A DNA stretch of 48,406 nt, from positions 1-48,406 of the forward strand of contig CACPDC010000015.1 of assembly GCA_902632595.1 (NCBI GenBank), written 5' to 3'. Source of the DNA: an uncultured SAR116 cluster alpha proteobacterium. Lineage in GTDB: Bacteria > Pseudomonadota > Alphaproteobacteria > Puniceispirillales > Puniceispirillaceae. Shown piece by piece: positions 17,420 to 25,690 of this stretch (positions within the stretch are counted from its first letter, which is position 1; each line of letters opens with the position of its first letter). The notes under the pieces were generated by a model. The model made no database searches, had not been told where the DNA came from, and saw only the letters and a list, made by a program, of their open reading frames with translations. The position numbers and the translations under genes were made by a program.

Positions 17420-18184
17420 TTAATTATCTTTCATAAAAGCGACGTCTCTCGGTAATGGCTGCAAATGTGCCCCACCATCAAGAATAATCGTTTCCCCTGT
17501 CATAGAGGGAGTTGATAATATTAAACGCGCGGCAGCGACTATATCTTTTGTATCCGCGCCTTGTCTTAACAAATTTCGCTGATGGGAACGCCTGAACTCC
17601 TCATCACTTTGATTTCCAGATGGCAAAGTAATGCCGGGTGCAATGGCGTTTACTCTTAGTTTTGGGGCAAATGCCTGAGCTGCCAATATTCCAAAATTTT
17701 GGAGGGCTGCTTTCGATAACGTGTAAGTAAAGTAGTCTGGATTTAGGCCAAATAACTTTGAGTCTAAAACATTTATGACACATCCATTATTTTGGTGCTT
17801 AAGATTTTTAGCAAACTCAGATGTCAAGATTGCAGGAGCAGCAACATTAACAGCCATATGATTTTGCAACGTTTGAAGCGAAAAATTATCTATTTCGTCA
17901 TAAATGAATAGAGATGCATTATTTATTAGAGCGGAAAGTGCTTGACCCTCAGAAGCATCTTGAACCAATTTTTTGCATGCGTCCGAATTTGTCAAGTCAG
18001 CTTGTAGAACCTCTGATCTTTTGCCATTTGCTTTGATCTTTTCACAAAGCTTATCAGCTAATGTTCTATTCTTATTACAATGAATAATTACATGCCATCC
18101 ATCTGAAGCCAGGTGCATCGCTAATGCCGCACCAATGCGCTTAGCTGCGCCAGTGATTAAAATTTTTTTTACCGCTAAGTTCAT
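17420..18184 (-). CDS. Short-chain dehydrogenase/reductase, pteridine-reductase/FolM-like
   Basis: This is an NAD(P)H-dependent oxidoreductase of 254 residues. TGAAKRIGAALA (residues 11-22) has the T-G-x-x-x-R-I-G loop typical of PTR1/FolM-type SDRs, which favours NADPH. NNAS is at residues 88-91, and the catalytic pair is Y-T-L-S-K (Tyr154, Lys158). APGITLPSG and MTGETIILDGG are later SDR landmarks. Because it ends one base before folB, a dihydromonapterin/dihydrofolate or related pterin reductase role is likely, and it could provide dihydrofolate reductase activity. That is inference from context; a general SDR cannot be excluded. Confidence 0.85.
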   Translation of the reverse strand: MNLAVKKILITGAAKRIGAALAMHLASDGWHVIIHCNKNRTLADKLCEKIKANGKRSEVLQADLTNSDACKKLVQDASEGQALSALINNASLFIYDEIDNFSLQTLQNHMAVNVAAPAILTSEFAKNLKHQNNGCVINVLDSKLFGLNPDYFTYTLSKAALQNFGILAAQAFAPKLRVNAIAPGITLPSGNQSDEEFRRSHQRNLLRQGADTKDIVAAARLILSTPSMTGETIILDGGAHLQPLPRDVAFMKDN

Positions 18185-18257
18185 TTCTTAACCCAAAATT
18201 CCAATGTAAAACATATATCATATATTACATCAAAACCACCAGCAAAACACAAAGAAG

Positions 18258-19244
18258 CTATAGTATTGAGGCTATAAATTGAGGGTGAATGTCCGTCTCC
18301 TTGCAAATTTCCAAAACATTTAATCCTCTCATCAATCCATAATTTGAAACAAGAACAGACATTAAGCCTACAGCGTTGGCGCCCAAAATGTCTGTATGTA
18401 ATGAGTCGCCAATCATTGCTACACGTGACTTTTGCAAAGGCTTATCAGTTTTTTTCTGAAGAATATTCAAAGCCATTTGAAAAGAAGCTGGATATGGTTT
18501 TCCATACCATTCAACTGGAAATACTGCTTGTCTCATTGCCCTTGCCACCCAATATCCGGGTTCAGCGGAAAACCCATTTTTTTGTGGGGCTGAAACGTCC
18601 GGATTAGCGACAAACACAGGTCTAGGGTTGTCTATTAATGCTGCTTCAAATTTGGATTGTTGCGTTTCTGTCCAACCTATGCTCCCCATAAACGCAAAAG
18701 CTTCAGCTTCATGAAATGCTCTGGTAAAACCACCCGCACTTTGATTAAAATCAGAACAATTTTTGAGCGGCGCGGTTGTGGTGTTTAGGCGCATTATCTT
18801 TTTTTCGAATTTATACAATATTTGCTCTTCGAGTACATCTCTACTCGAAATTATATCACGATCATTTATTTGTAGCCCCCAACTTTCGTACTTTTGTATT
18901 GTCATTCGGGATTGCTTACTAGCACCATTTGTTAAAATAACGAATGGCAGTTTACGGTAACGGATTTCTGCAAAGAAATCCTGAAAATCGGGAGTTAAAT
19001 GTTCTCCTACATTGATTATTCCAAACCCATCCAAAATTAGGCCATCAATATTATCAAGGAGCTCTCGGACAGAACTCACTATTCTTGATTTAATGGTTCT
19101 GGTTTCCGGTAAGATTGGCCTTAACAGTTCATAAATTTGAAATGTATTTTCTGCGTCTAGCATATTAGGTGGCGGCATCTGAAAGTTATTTAATTTTAGT
19201 TGATCGCTATCATTAAAGTGAAGACCATCTGATTTATTTGTCAT
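18258..19244 (-). CDS. HAD-superfamily class IIA hydrolase, TIGR01459 family
   Basis: This is a phosphatase-like HAD protein of 328 residues. DGLILDGFGIINVGE has the nucleophile Asp72 region (motif I), FVILTNGASKQSR is motif II, and AMIGDSLHTDILGANAVGL is motif IV. The class IIA cap lies between motifs II and III. TIGR01459 members resemble NagD and glycerol-phosphate phosphatases; the natural substrate is unknown. About 45 extra residues precede the conserved core (MTNKSDGLHFNDSDQLK onward), so Met23 or Met28 could be the true start, with no strong ribosome binding site for any of them. It is divergent from the FAD oxidoreductase gene. Confidence 0.85.
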   Translation of the reverse strand: MTNKSDGLHFNDSDQLKLNNFQMPPPNMLDAENTFQIYELLRPILPETRTIKSRIVSSVRELLDNIDGLILDGFGIINVGEHLTPDFQDFFAEIRYRKLPFVILTNGASKQSRMTIQKYESWGLQINDRDIISSRDVLEEQILYKFEKKIMRLNTTTAPLKNCSDFNQSAGGFTRAFHEAEAFAFMGSIGWTETQQSKFEAALIDNPRPVFVANPDVSAPQKNGFSAEPGYWVARAMRQAVFPVEWYGKPYPASFQMALNILQKKTDKPLQKSRVAMIGDSLHTDILGANAVGLMSVLVSNYGLMRGLNVLEICKETDIHPQFIASIL

Positions 19245-19338
19245 TATTATTGTCGTTTTCTAAAAATTTTGGCACTGTTTCATAAACTATTGATATTAGA
19301 ATTATAACTTAACCAAATCCACTAATAAAATCCAAGAA

Positions 19339-19353
19339 AGGAAAATTCAAATA
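19339..19353 (+). promoter_or_regulatory. Shine-Dalgarno and AUA start region of FAD oxidoreductase
   Basis: AGGA (19339-19342), an 8-base spacer, then ATA (19351-19353). ATT at 19345 is in the same frame but only 2 bases from AGGA. No standard start codon is available in the reading frame. Confidence 0.45.
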
Positions 19354-20406
19354 TACACATTAAAGAAGTCCCATGAATTCGTCATAATTGGTTCTGGCAT
19401 CGCGGGAATATCAGCGGCTAATACACTTTTTAACAACGGCAAAGATGTACTTATAATCGATAAAGCCAGAAATCCTGGCGGCAGATTATCCACAAGAGAT
19501 CACTCTTTATTTTCTTTTGACCATGGAGCTCAATTTTTTACTGTAAAAGATACTGAATTTAGTGGGGTTGTTAAAACTGGACTTAAAAAAAAGGAGCTTT
19601 CGATTTTTACACATCCTGAGAAGGGAAAAGTTTATATTGGTAACCCAGTATTCAAGCCTTTCGTTTCGAGATTAATTTACCCTTACAAAATTATACAAAA
19701 TGCACTTGTTGAAAAAATAGAAAAGCCAGTTGATAAACTTGACGATAGGTGGCGCATAACGGTAACAGATAGAGAATCAATTTATGCGAACAGAATTATT
19801 CTGACTACGCCAGCACCCCAAACGTATGCATTACTTCCAGACTTCTTAATTGAACTCAAGGAGACAAGCCTCAATTCTGAATATCTCCCCTGCATTGCCG
19901 CTTTGGTAGGTGTCGAATTATCCAAGTCGTCATCCATAAAACTAAACAAATTTTACCCAAGATTGGATCCCATAATACTTACAAAAGGAAACATAGGGTG
20001 GTCCATAGCGAAATGGACTTTTTCAAGGACAAATACTACTGCTTATCTTTCTGTGATAATTCATGCGAATGATATGTTTTCAAAAAATAATTTAGAGAAG
20101 GATGTAAACGACCTTGCGTGTAAATTGTGGCAAGAATGGAAATCACACATCAGTGAAAACACTAATCTTGATTTATTATTGCTTCCTAAGCAAGCGTCTT
20201 ATTTAAAGGGACATAGATGGCGATATGCTAAAGTATCAAAAATCCCAGATAAGGGGCACATGCGCACAAATACAAAACATAACATTGCGCTCGCAGGTGA
20301 TTGGTTAGCGGGGCCACGTATTGAGTGTGCCTGGATTTCAGGAAGAGATGCAGCCAATTCTCTATTGGGGAGACCATATTATTCAGATATAACAAAAAAT
20401 AATTAA
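19351..20406 (+). CDS. FAD-dependent oxidoreductase (renalase/amine-oxidase-like), non-canonical start
   Basis: This is a flavoprotein of 351 residues. EFVIIGSGIAGISAANTL gives the N-terminal dinucleotide-binding loop, NPGGRLSTRD is the G-G-R-x-x-T-R FAD motif of renalase-like oxidases, FDHGAQFFT follows, and IALAGDWLAGPRIECAWISG is the C-terminal FAD site. The frame is open from just after TAG 19297 yet has no ATG, GTG or TTG until TTG 19903, deep inside the fold. AGGA at 19339-19342 lies 8 bases before ATA 19351 and 2 bases before ATT 19345. I use ATA, which puts the FAD loop about 11 residues from the N-terminus. A base error at the start codon is the alternative. The substrate is unknown. 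Confidence 0.78.
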   Translation: MYTLKKSHEFVIIGSGIAGISAANTLFNNGKDVLIIDKARNPGGRLSTRDHSLFSFDHGAQFFTVKDTEFSGVVKTGLKKKELSIFTHPEKGKVYIGNPVFKPFVSRLIYPYKIIQNALVEKIEKPVDKLDDRWRITVTDRESIYANRIILTTPAPQTYALLPDFLIELKETSLNSEYLPCIAALVGVELSKSSSIKLNKFYPRLDPIILTKGNIGWSIAKWTFSRTNTTAYLSVIIHANDMFSKNNLEKDVNDLACKLWQEWKSHISENTNLDLLLLPKQASYLKGHRWRYAKVSKIPDKGHMRTNTKHNIALAGDWLAGPRIECAWISGRDAANSLLGRPYYSDITKNN

Positions 20407-20454
20407 CCTTTCCTTTCAGGTCACCATTTTTAATTGTAAAAAACCATGCAACAC

Positions 20455-20482
20455 TTGACAGAAATAGTCTAGGATGTATAGT
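20455..20482 (+). promoter_or_regulatory. Sigma-70-type promoter for rplU-rpmA
   Basis: TTGACA (20455-20460) is a perfect -35. A 16-base spacer separates it from TATAGT (20477-20482), five of six matches to TATAAT. The predicted transcript starts near 20489, leaving a leader of about 95 bases before the L21 start. It is the best-formed promoter I found by eye in the window. Confidence 0.65.
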
Positions 20483-20486
20483 TCGT

Positions 20487-20583
20487 CGCTTATTGAGAGC
20501 GATGCGTTTTGTCTGAAAAAAAACGTCAAGACAATCAGTAATAAATAGTGTAACCATTAAACTTTCTTGTTGAGGGTGCTCCC
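20487..20583 (+). other. rplU leader with possible hairpins
   Basis: This leader contains CGCT-N7-AGCG (20487-20501) and CGTTTT-N9-AAAACG (20505-20525), then an unstructured AT-rich stretch and TTGAGGG before the ATG. Ribosomal-protein leaders often carry control elements, but I do not recognise a known L21 leader here. Confidence 0.2.
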
Positions 20584-21072
20584 ATGTATGCTGTGGTGAA
20601 AACGGGTGGAAAACAGTACCGCGTTTCAAAAGATGATAAAATTATGGTAGAGGCTATAAAAGCCGAAGCGGGTAGCATTGTTTATCTAGACAATGTGATG
20701 TTACTTGATAATGACGGAAATTTAACGGTTGGCACTCCTACAATCCAAGGAGCAATTGTCTCAGCAGAAGTGATTAAAAAAGCTCGTGGCCCAAAGCTAA
20801 TTATTTTTCGTCGCAAACGTCGAAAAAACCATCGTAGGATTAGAGGACATAGACAAGATTTAACACTTCTCAAAATTTTGGATATCAGTCCAGAGGGTAA
20901 ACCAAAAGCTCCGGCAAACAAAAAAACAAAGGTTGATGTTGCGGGCAAAGTCAAACCACAAAAAATAGCCGATAAAAAACCAGTTGCTAAAAAACCAGTT
21001 GCTAAAAAAACGGTTGCTAAGAAAACAACTGCTAAGAAAACAACTGCTAAGAAAACAACTACTAAGAAATAA
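20584..21072 (+). CDS. rplU: 50S ribosomal protein L21 (bL21) with lysine-rich repeat tail
   Basis: bL21 binds 23S rRNA in the large subunit. Residues 1-102 are the standard protein: MYAVVKTGGKQYRV, then FRRKRRKNHRRIRGHRQDLT, the basic rRNA-binding block, then LLKILDI. Residues 103-162 are an added basic tail, rich in lysine, alanine, proline and threonine, ending in six near-identical K-K-x-x-A/T units. Standard bL21 is near 103 residues. Alphaproteobacterial L21 often has C-terminal extensions, but a clean tandem repeat is striking. rpmA follows 12 bases later and obgE further on, the common L21-L27-Obg order. Confidence 0.96.
   Translation: MYAVVKTGGKQYRVSKDDKIMVEAIKAEAGSIVYLDNVMLLDNDGNLTVGTPTIQGAIVSAEVIKKARGPKLIIFRRKRRKNHRRIRGHRQDLTLLKILDISPEGKPKAPANKKTKVDVAGKVKPQKIADKKPVAKKPVAKKTVAKKTTAKKTTAKKTTTKK
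20974..21063 (+). repeat. Six 15-base tandem units in the rplU 3' end
   Basis: Six in-frame 15-base units encode KKPVA, KKPVA, KKTVA, KKTTA, KKTTA and KKTTT, and a partial AAGAAA precedes the stop. The first two units are identical, as are the fourth and fifth. Slipped-strand expansion or contraction would change the tail by five residues without a frameshift. Confidence 0.9.
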
Positions 21073-21084
21073 GAGGTTAGTACG

Positions 21085-21351
21085 ATGGCACATAAAAAAG
21101 CAGGCGGTAGTTCACGTAATGGTAGAGATTCAGCTGGACGTCGTCTTGGGGTAAAAAAATTTGGTGGCCAAGCTGTGTTGGCTGGTAATATCATTGTGCG
21201 TCAACGCGGAACAAAATTTCATCCCGGTGTAAATGTTGGCATGGGTAAAGATCATACATTGTTTGCCCTTGTGCCAGGCGCGGTAAATTTTTGTAAAAAA
21301 ACAGGTGGAAGAACATTCGTAAATGTACAGGAGTTTGCTGCGGCAGAGTAA
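21085..21351 (+). CDS. rpmA: 50S ribosomal protein L27 (bL27)
   Basis: bL27 reaches toward the peptidyl-transferase centre. It has 88 residues. [20 protein letters not shown] is the canonical N-terminal extension, with no cleavable Firmicute-type presequence. [17 protein letters not shown] and [10 protein letters not shown] complete the fold. AGAGG lies upstream of ATG 21085. It shares the rplU promoter at 20455. obgE begins 126 bases later after a possible weak terminator. Confidence 0.97.
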   Translation: MAHKKAGGSSRNGRDSAGRRLGVKKFGGQAVLAGNIIVRQRGTKFHPGVNVGMGKDHTLFALVPGAVNFCKKTGGRTFVNVQEFAAAE

Positions 21352-21378
21352 TTGTTTTTTACATAAAATGGGTTTATC

Positions 21379-21405
21379 GGGGGAGAGCAGAGTGTTTTCC
21401 CTTTT
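21379..21405 (+). terminator. Possible weak terminator after rpmA
   Basis: GGGGGAG (21379-21385) can pair with TTTTCCC (21395-21401) through three G-C pairs, one A-T and three G-T wobbles, with TTTT next (21402-21405). The stem is weak, so it may only attenuate transcription toward obgE. Confidence 0.25.
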
Positions 21406-21477
21406 ATCATTTGTGTCTATCTTCAAAATAAGCTTTCATATAAAAAAAAAAAATAGTAAATACGAAATTAGAAGCGA

Positions 21478-22515
21478 ATGAAATTTCTCGATCAAGCGAA
21501 AATTTTTATTCGATCTGGAAATGGTGGTCCGGGTTCGATAAGTTTCAGGCGTGAAGCAAACGTACCTCATGGCGGTCCAGATGGTGGAGATGGAGGTCGA
21601 GGTGGGGATATTATAGCCAAATGTGTGAATGGTTTGAATACGCTTATTGATTTTCGTTACCAACAACATTTCAAGGCAGAATCTGGCCGTCCTGGTGCGG
21701 GTAGAGATAAATCTGGATTATCTGGAAAATCTATAGTTTTGAAACTGCCTGTTGGGACCCAAATACTATCACATGATCAAAATATGATTTTAGCAGATTT
21801 GACTAAAGTTGGGCAGGAGATAGTTCTAGCAAAAGGCGGTGAGGGAGGCCATGGAAATGCATTTTTCAAAACATCTACTAATCAGGCGCCTCGAAGGGCT
21901 CAACCAGGCATTTTAGGGCTAGAAATGTGGATTTGGCTTCGTCTAAAACTAATAGCAGATGCAGGCTTAGTGGGATTGCCAAATGCTGGCAAGTCAACTT
22001 TCTTGAGTGTTGTTTCAGCTGCAAAGCCAAAGATAGCGGATTATCCCTTTACAACTTTACACCCTAATCTTGGAGTTGTATCGATCGATGGTAAAGAGTT
22101 CGTAATGGCTGATATACCTGGTCTTATTGAGGGTGCACATAGAGGTGCGGGAATAGGACACCGATTTTTAGGGCATGTAGAAAGATGTCGCGTATTGCTT
22201 CATTTGATTGATGTAACTCATACTGATCCAATTGAAAACTGGCATACAGTTCGTACAGAGTTATCCGCCTATGACCAAAATTTGGCAAATAAACCTGAAA
22301 TTGTTGCCCTATCAAAATGTGATTCAGCTCCCGAAGATTATGTAACTGACTTAATCGAAGTGCTTCAAAAAACAGGTGTATCAAACATTTTTCGACTTTC
22401 CTCTGTTTCGGGTAATGGCATTAACGAGGTATTGCGTGCAATAAATGATGTGATACAAAGTGAAAGAATTGAAGCGGATAATTTGGGAAAAATCCAAAAA
22501 CCATGGCATCCCTAG
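21478..22515 (+). CDS. obgE: Obg family GTPase, ribosome assembly factor
   Basis: ObgE is a GTPase that binds late 50S precursors and also links to stringent control. It has 345 residues. The N-terminal Obg glycine-rich domain shows [20 protein letters not shown] and [11 protein letters not shown]. The G domain has GLPNAGKST (G1, near residue 165), [11 protein letters not shown] (G2), [10 protein letters not shown] (G3), and SKCD as the G4 element where most GTPases have NKxD. No long C-terminal domain follows G5, which is common in alphaproteobacterial Obg. It starts at ATG 21478 and precedes proB by 39 bases. Confidence 0.97.
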   Translation: MKFLDQAKIFIRSGNGGPGSISFRREANVPHGGPDGGDGGRGGDIIAKCVNGLNTLIDFRYQQHFKAESGRPGAGRDKSGLSGKSIVLKLPVGTQILSHDQNMILADLTKVGQEIVLAKGGEGGHGNAFFKTSTNQAPRRAQPGILGLEMWIWLRLKLIADAGLVGLPNAGKSTFLSVVSAAKPKIADYPFTTLHPNLGVVSIDGKEFVMADIPGLIEGAHRGAGIGHRFLGHVERCRVLLHLIDVTHTDPIENWHTVRTELSAYDQNLANKPEIVALSKCDSAPEDYVTDLIEVLQKTGVSNIFRLSSVSGNGINEVLRAINDVIQSERIEADNLGKIQKPWHP

Positions 22516-22554
22516 AATTTACAAATAATTACTAAAAGCAAGGTTTGAACTTAA

Positions 22555-23697
22555 GTGAAAAATCTAACAGAAAAATTGCAAAAAGCATCATGCATTGTAG
22601 TTAAAATAGGCTCTGCACTACTGGTTGACAAAGAAACTAACAAAATTAGGTCAGAATGGATTGAGACCTTTTGTAGGGATGTAGCTTTATTAAAATCAAA
22701 TGGAAAAAGAATTGTTCTTGTTTCCTCTGGTTCGATCGCTATTGGACGAGAAATTCTTAAGCTCTCCTCAAATTTGATTAAACTAGAAGAAAAACAAGCA
22801 GCGGCAGCAGTTGGACAGGGACAACTAGTACAGTTATGGACTCATTATCTAGCACAACTCCAAATCACGGCTGCTCAAATTCTACTCGCACCAGAAGATA
22901 CCGAAACTAGGCGACGCCACCTCAATGCCAGAGCAACAATGAAAACATTGCTGAGTCTTGGTGTTGTACCTGTTGTAAATGAAAATGATACTGTTACAAC
23001 ATATGAAATTAGATTTGGGGATAATGATAGATTGGCAGCACGTGTGGCCGGCATGATTTCATCTGACTTAATAATTTTATTGTCTGATATTGACGGTCTA
23101 TATACCACCGACCCGGCACGTGATCCGAATGCTAAACATATACCTGAAATTAATACTATCACAGAAGATATAATGGCGATGGGAGGAAACGCGAATGCGT
23201 CTTTTGCCTCTGGTGGGATGGTGACAAAATTGGCAGCAGGTCAGATTGCTACAAATGCTGGAGCTGATATGATTATTTGTGATGGGCGCGCAAAACACCC
23301 TCTCCAGAGATTGCTCAACGGAGCACGAGCAAGTCTTTTCCACTCAGCGATAGAACCTCATACAGCTCGAGAAAAATGGATTGCTGGTACACTAGAAATG
23401 GCTGGGAGTGTAACAATTGATAACGGGGCCTTGCGAGCAATTAGTGCTGGAAAATCACTATTGCCAGCAGGAGTGCTTTCTATCTCAGGAAATTTCTCAA
23501 GAGGCGACGTAATTTCAGTGCGAACAACCAATAACCAAGAGATAGCTAGAGGTCTTTCCAACTATTCACATCAGCAGGCAAATCAGCTAAAAGGAAAGAA
23601 GAGTACCTCTTTTGCATCAATTGTAGGTTTTCAAGGACGAGCCGAATTAATTCATGCTGATGATTTAGTTATAATGAAAATATTTAGAGAAAAATAA
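22555..23697 (+). CDS. proB: Glutamate 5-kinase with PUA domain
   Basis: ProB phosphorylates glutamate in the first step of proline synthesis, the feedback-inhibited step. It has 380 residues. The amino-acid kinase domain shows VVKIGSALLVD near residue 20, VLVSSGSIAIGRE near residue 58, NENDTVTTYEIRFGDNDRLA near residue 143, and GTGGM-like ASGGMVTKLAAG near residue 219. Residues from about 285 on form the PUA domain (RAISAGKSLLPAGV, GNFSRGDVI). The start is GTG 22555. Its stop overlaps proA by one base (TAATG), so proline genes are coupled. It follows obgE, the usual alphaproteobacterial order. Confidence 0.97.
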   Translation: MKNLTEKLQKASCIVVKIGSALLVDKETNKIRSEWIETFCRDVALLKSNGKRIVLVSSGSIAIGREILKLSSNLIKLEEKQAAAAVGQGQLVQLWTHYLAQLQITAAQILLAPEDTETRRRHLNARATMKTLLSLGVVPVVNENDTVTTYEIRFGDNDRLAARVAGMISSDLIILLSDIDGLYTTDPARDPNAKHIPEINTITEDIMAMGGNANASFASGGMVTKLAAGQIATNAGADMIICDGRAKHPLQRLLNGARASLFHSAIEPHTAREKWIAGTLEMAGSVTIDNGALRAISAGKSLLPAGVLSISGNFSRGDVISVRTTNNQEIARGLSNYSHQQANQLKGKKSTSFASIVGFQGRAELIHADDLVIMKIFREK

Positions 23698-24983
23698 TGA
23701 GCCAACCTAGCGATTTAATTAAGGGCTTATCTATTGTTGATTTAGTAGGTTCGATAACTTCACAAGCAAAAGAAGCCCAAATAAAATTAGGCCAATCGTC
23801 TCATTCAGATAGAATTTTGGCATTAACCAAAATTGCTGAAAGAATAAGAGCTTCAAGTAACCAAATCATCTTAGCTAACAAATTGGACTTAGCTAACGCA
23901 ATTGACAAACAACTCTCTGCTTCCTTTATTGACAGACTTACCATAACGCCTGAGAGTATTGAAACTATGGCAATTGGGGTAGAAAAAATAGCAAAAATGC
24001 CGGACCCCTTGGGAAAATCCCTATCCAAATGGGATGTCCCATCTGGTCTCGAAATTGAGCGGGTATCTACAGCAATAGGCGTAATTGGCATCATATATGA
24101 ATCACGACCGAACGTAACAATAGATGCTGGAGCGTTATGTCTAAAATCTGGTAATGCGGCAATATTACGTGGAGGTTCAGATTCTTTTCATTCAAGCTCT
24201 TTTCTAACAGAACTTATGCAAAGATGTATTGACGAAGTTGGTATTCCACGCTCTGTGATTCAGATGATACCAACATCAGATAGAAAAGCGGTAGATGCTT
24301 TGTTACAAGCTGATGGAAAAGTAGATGTTATTGTACCCAGAGGTGGAAAATCCCTAGTTCGCTTAGTACAAGAAAAAGCGCGTGTCCCTGTTTTTGCCCA
24401 CCTAGAGGGTATTTGCCATGTTTATGTGGCAAGAGGAGCTGACCCAGATATAGCGCGCGATATAATCGTCAACGCAAAAATGAGAAGAACAGGGATTTGT
24501 GGGGCTTGCGAGACATTACTCATCGACAGGTCAATTTCCGATAAATTGCTGCCTTTTATCTCATCTAGCCTTTTAGAGGTCGGTTGCGAGCTTCGGGGAG
24601 ATGAAGAGGCAAGAGAAATTGTGCCCTCAATTAGTGCTGCAAGTGAAAAAGATTGGCACACAGAATATTTGGACGCCATTTTGTCTATAAAAGTTGTCGC
24701 CGACATTGATGATGCAATTGCGCATATTAACAAATATGGCTCTGGTCACACTGAGTCTATTGTTACCGAAAACGAACATTTTGTTGAGCGGTTTCTTTCG
24801 GAGGTTGATAGTGCGATTGTTATGGCCAATGCCTCTACCCAGTTTGCAGATGGTGGTGAATTCGGGATGGGCGCTGAGATAGGAATCGCTACAGGCAAAC
24901 TTCATGCAAGAGGACCTGTTGGAGCAGAACAACTGACTAGTTTCAAATATAAAGTGAGGGCCCACGGTGAAACGCGTAAATAA
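23697..24983 (+). CDS. proA: Gamma-glutamyl phosphate reductase
   Basis: ProA reduces gamma-glutamyl phosphate to glutamate 5-semialdehyde with NADPH, the second proline step. It has 428 residues. Seen: GVIGIIYESRPNVTIDAG near residue 127, VPRGGKSLVRLVQEKARVPV near residue 214, the active-site segment MRRTGICGACETLLIDR with Cys268, and FADGGEFGMGAEIGIATGKL near the C-terminus. It overlaps proB at its start and nadD at its end (17 bases), giving a tight proB-proA-nadD transcript. Confidence 0.97.
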   Translation: MSQPSDLIKGLSIVDLVGSITSQAKEAQIKLGQSSHSDRILALTKIAERIRASSNQIILANKLDLANAIDKQLSASFIDRLTITPESIETMAIGVEKIAKMPDPLGKSLSKWDVPSGLEIERVSTAIGVIGIIYESRPNVTIDAGALCLKSGNAAILRGGSDSFHSSSFLTELMQRCIDEVGIPRSVIQMIPTSDRKAVDALLQADGKVDVIVPRGGKSLVRLVQEKARVPVFAHLEGICHVYVARGADPDIARDIIVNAKMRRTGICGACETLLIDRSISDKLLPFISSSLLEVGCELRGDEEAREIVPSISAASEKDWHTEYLDAILSIKVVADIDDAIAHINKYGSGHTESIVTENEHFVERFLSEVDSAIVMANASTQFADGGEFGMGAEIGIATGKLHARGPVGAEQLTSFKYKVRAHGETRK

Positions 24984-25608
24984 AACCCACTTTCTATCAC
25001 GCCTTTCACGTCAGATAAGAAAAAAAAGAATTGGGTTGATGGGTGGTTCATTTAATCCTGCTCATCAAGCACATCATGAAATTGCTGATGTTGCTCGTAA
25101 AGAAGCAAATTTAAGTGAAGTGTGGTGGCTCGTGAGCGCAAAAAATCCTTTTAAACCAGATGAAAATATGATGCCATTTGAAGACAGACTAATTAGCGCA
25201 ATAACTATTGCTGGAGATAAACCTTGGCTTAAGGTACTTGATTATGAATGCCAACTTCAACGAGCAAATTGCTTTCCAAATAATCGTGCATCCTCAATTA
25301 TTACTATTTCCAACTTACGCCAACAATTCCCTGCTACTACTTTTATTTGGATAATGGGTGCGGATAATTTGATTCAATTTATACATTGGACGGATGCTCA
25401 CAAAATTTCCAAGATTGTAGATATACTAGTGATGAATAGACCTGAATTTACATACAAGGCCCTTTCTAGCAAAAGTATTTCAATTCTTGGGAACAGGTGT
25501 TCGCCCAGTTGCTTAGGGAGTGGACTAAATAGAAAATGGGCCTATTCTTTTTCAACTAGAAATACACTTTCAGCAACAAAAATTAGACAAAATCCACACA
25601 GTTACTAG
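24967..25608 (+). CDS. nadD: Nicotinate-nucleotide adenylyltransferase
   Basis: NadD makes deamido-NAD from nicotinate mononucleotide and ATP. It has 213 residues. MGGSFNPAHQAHHEIA is the nucleotidyltransferase loop. The usual H-x-G-H reads H-Q-A-H here, an uncommon Gly to Ala change, with both histidines kept. WWLVSAKNPFK, WIMGADNLIQFIHW and LSATKIRQN (the S-S-T-x-I-R motif) are further family marks. GTG 24967 begins inside proA. Its place before rsfS and rlmH is the classic bacterial nadD-rsfS-rlmH order, which makes the assignment firm. Confidence 0.94.
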   Translation: MKRVNKTHFLSRLSRQIRKKRIGLMGGSFNPAHQAHHEIADVARKEANLSEVWWLVSAKNPFKPDENMMPFEDRLISAITIAGDKPWLKVLDYECQLQRANCFPNNRASSIITISNLRQQFPATTFIWIMGADNLIQFIHWTDAHKISKIVDILVMNRPEFTYKALSSKSISILGNRCSPSCLGSGLNRKWAYSFSTRNTLSATKIRQNPHSY

Positions 25609-25673
25609 ATTGGTCTGGTAAATATTGTGAAACTCATAAAAAAAAGCTATATAAATATTATAAAATAGCAAAA

Positions 25674-25690
25674 AGAGGAGATAAACTATT
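25674..25690 (+). promoter_or_regulatory. Shine-Dalgarno and AUU start of rsfS
   Basis: AGAGGAG (25674-25680) is a strong Shine-Dalgarno. A 7-base spacer leads to ATT at 25688-25690. An in-frame TAA at 25682-25684 lies in the spacer, so translation cannot begin further upstream in this frame. Confidence 0.7.

Noticed and set aside
20682-21194. A 170-codon minus-strand open frame opposite rplU and rpmA
   Set aside because: It lies antisense to two conserved ribosomal genes; its repeats mirror the L21 tail and no family is recognisable.
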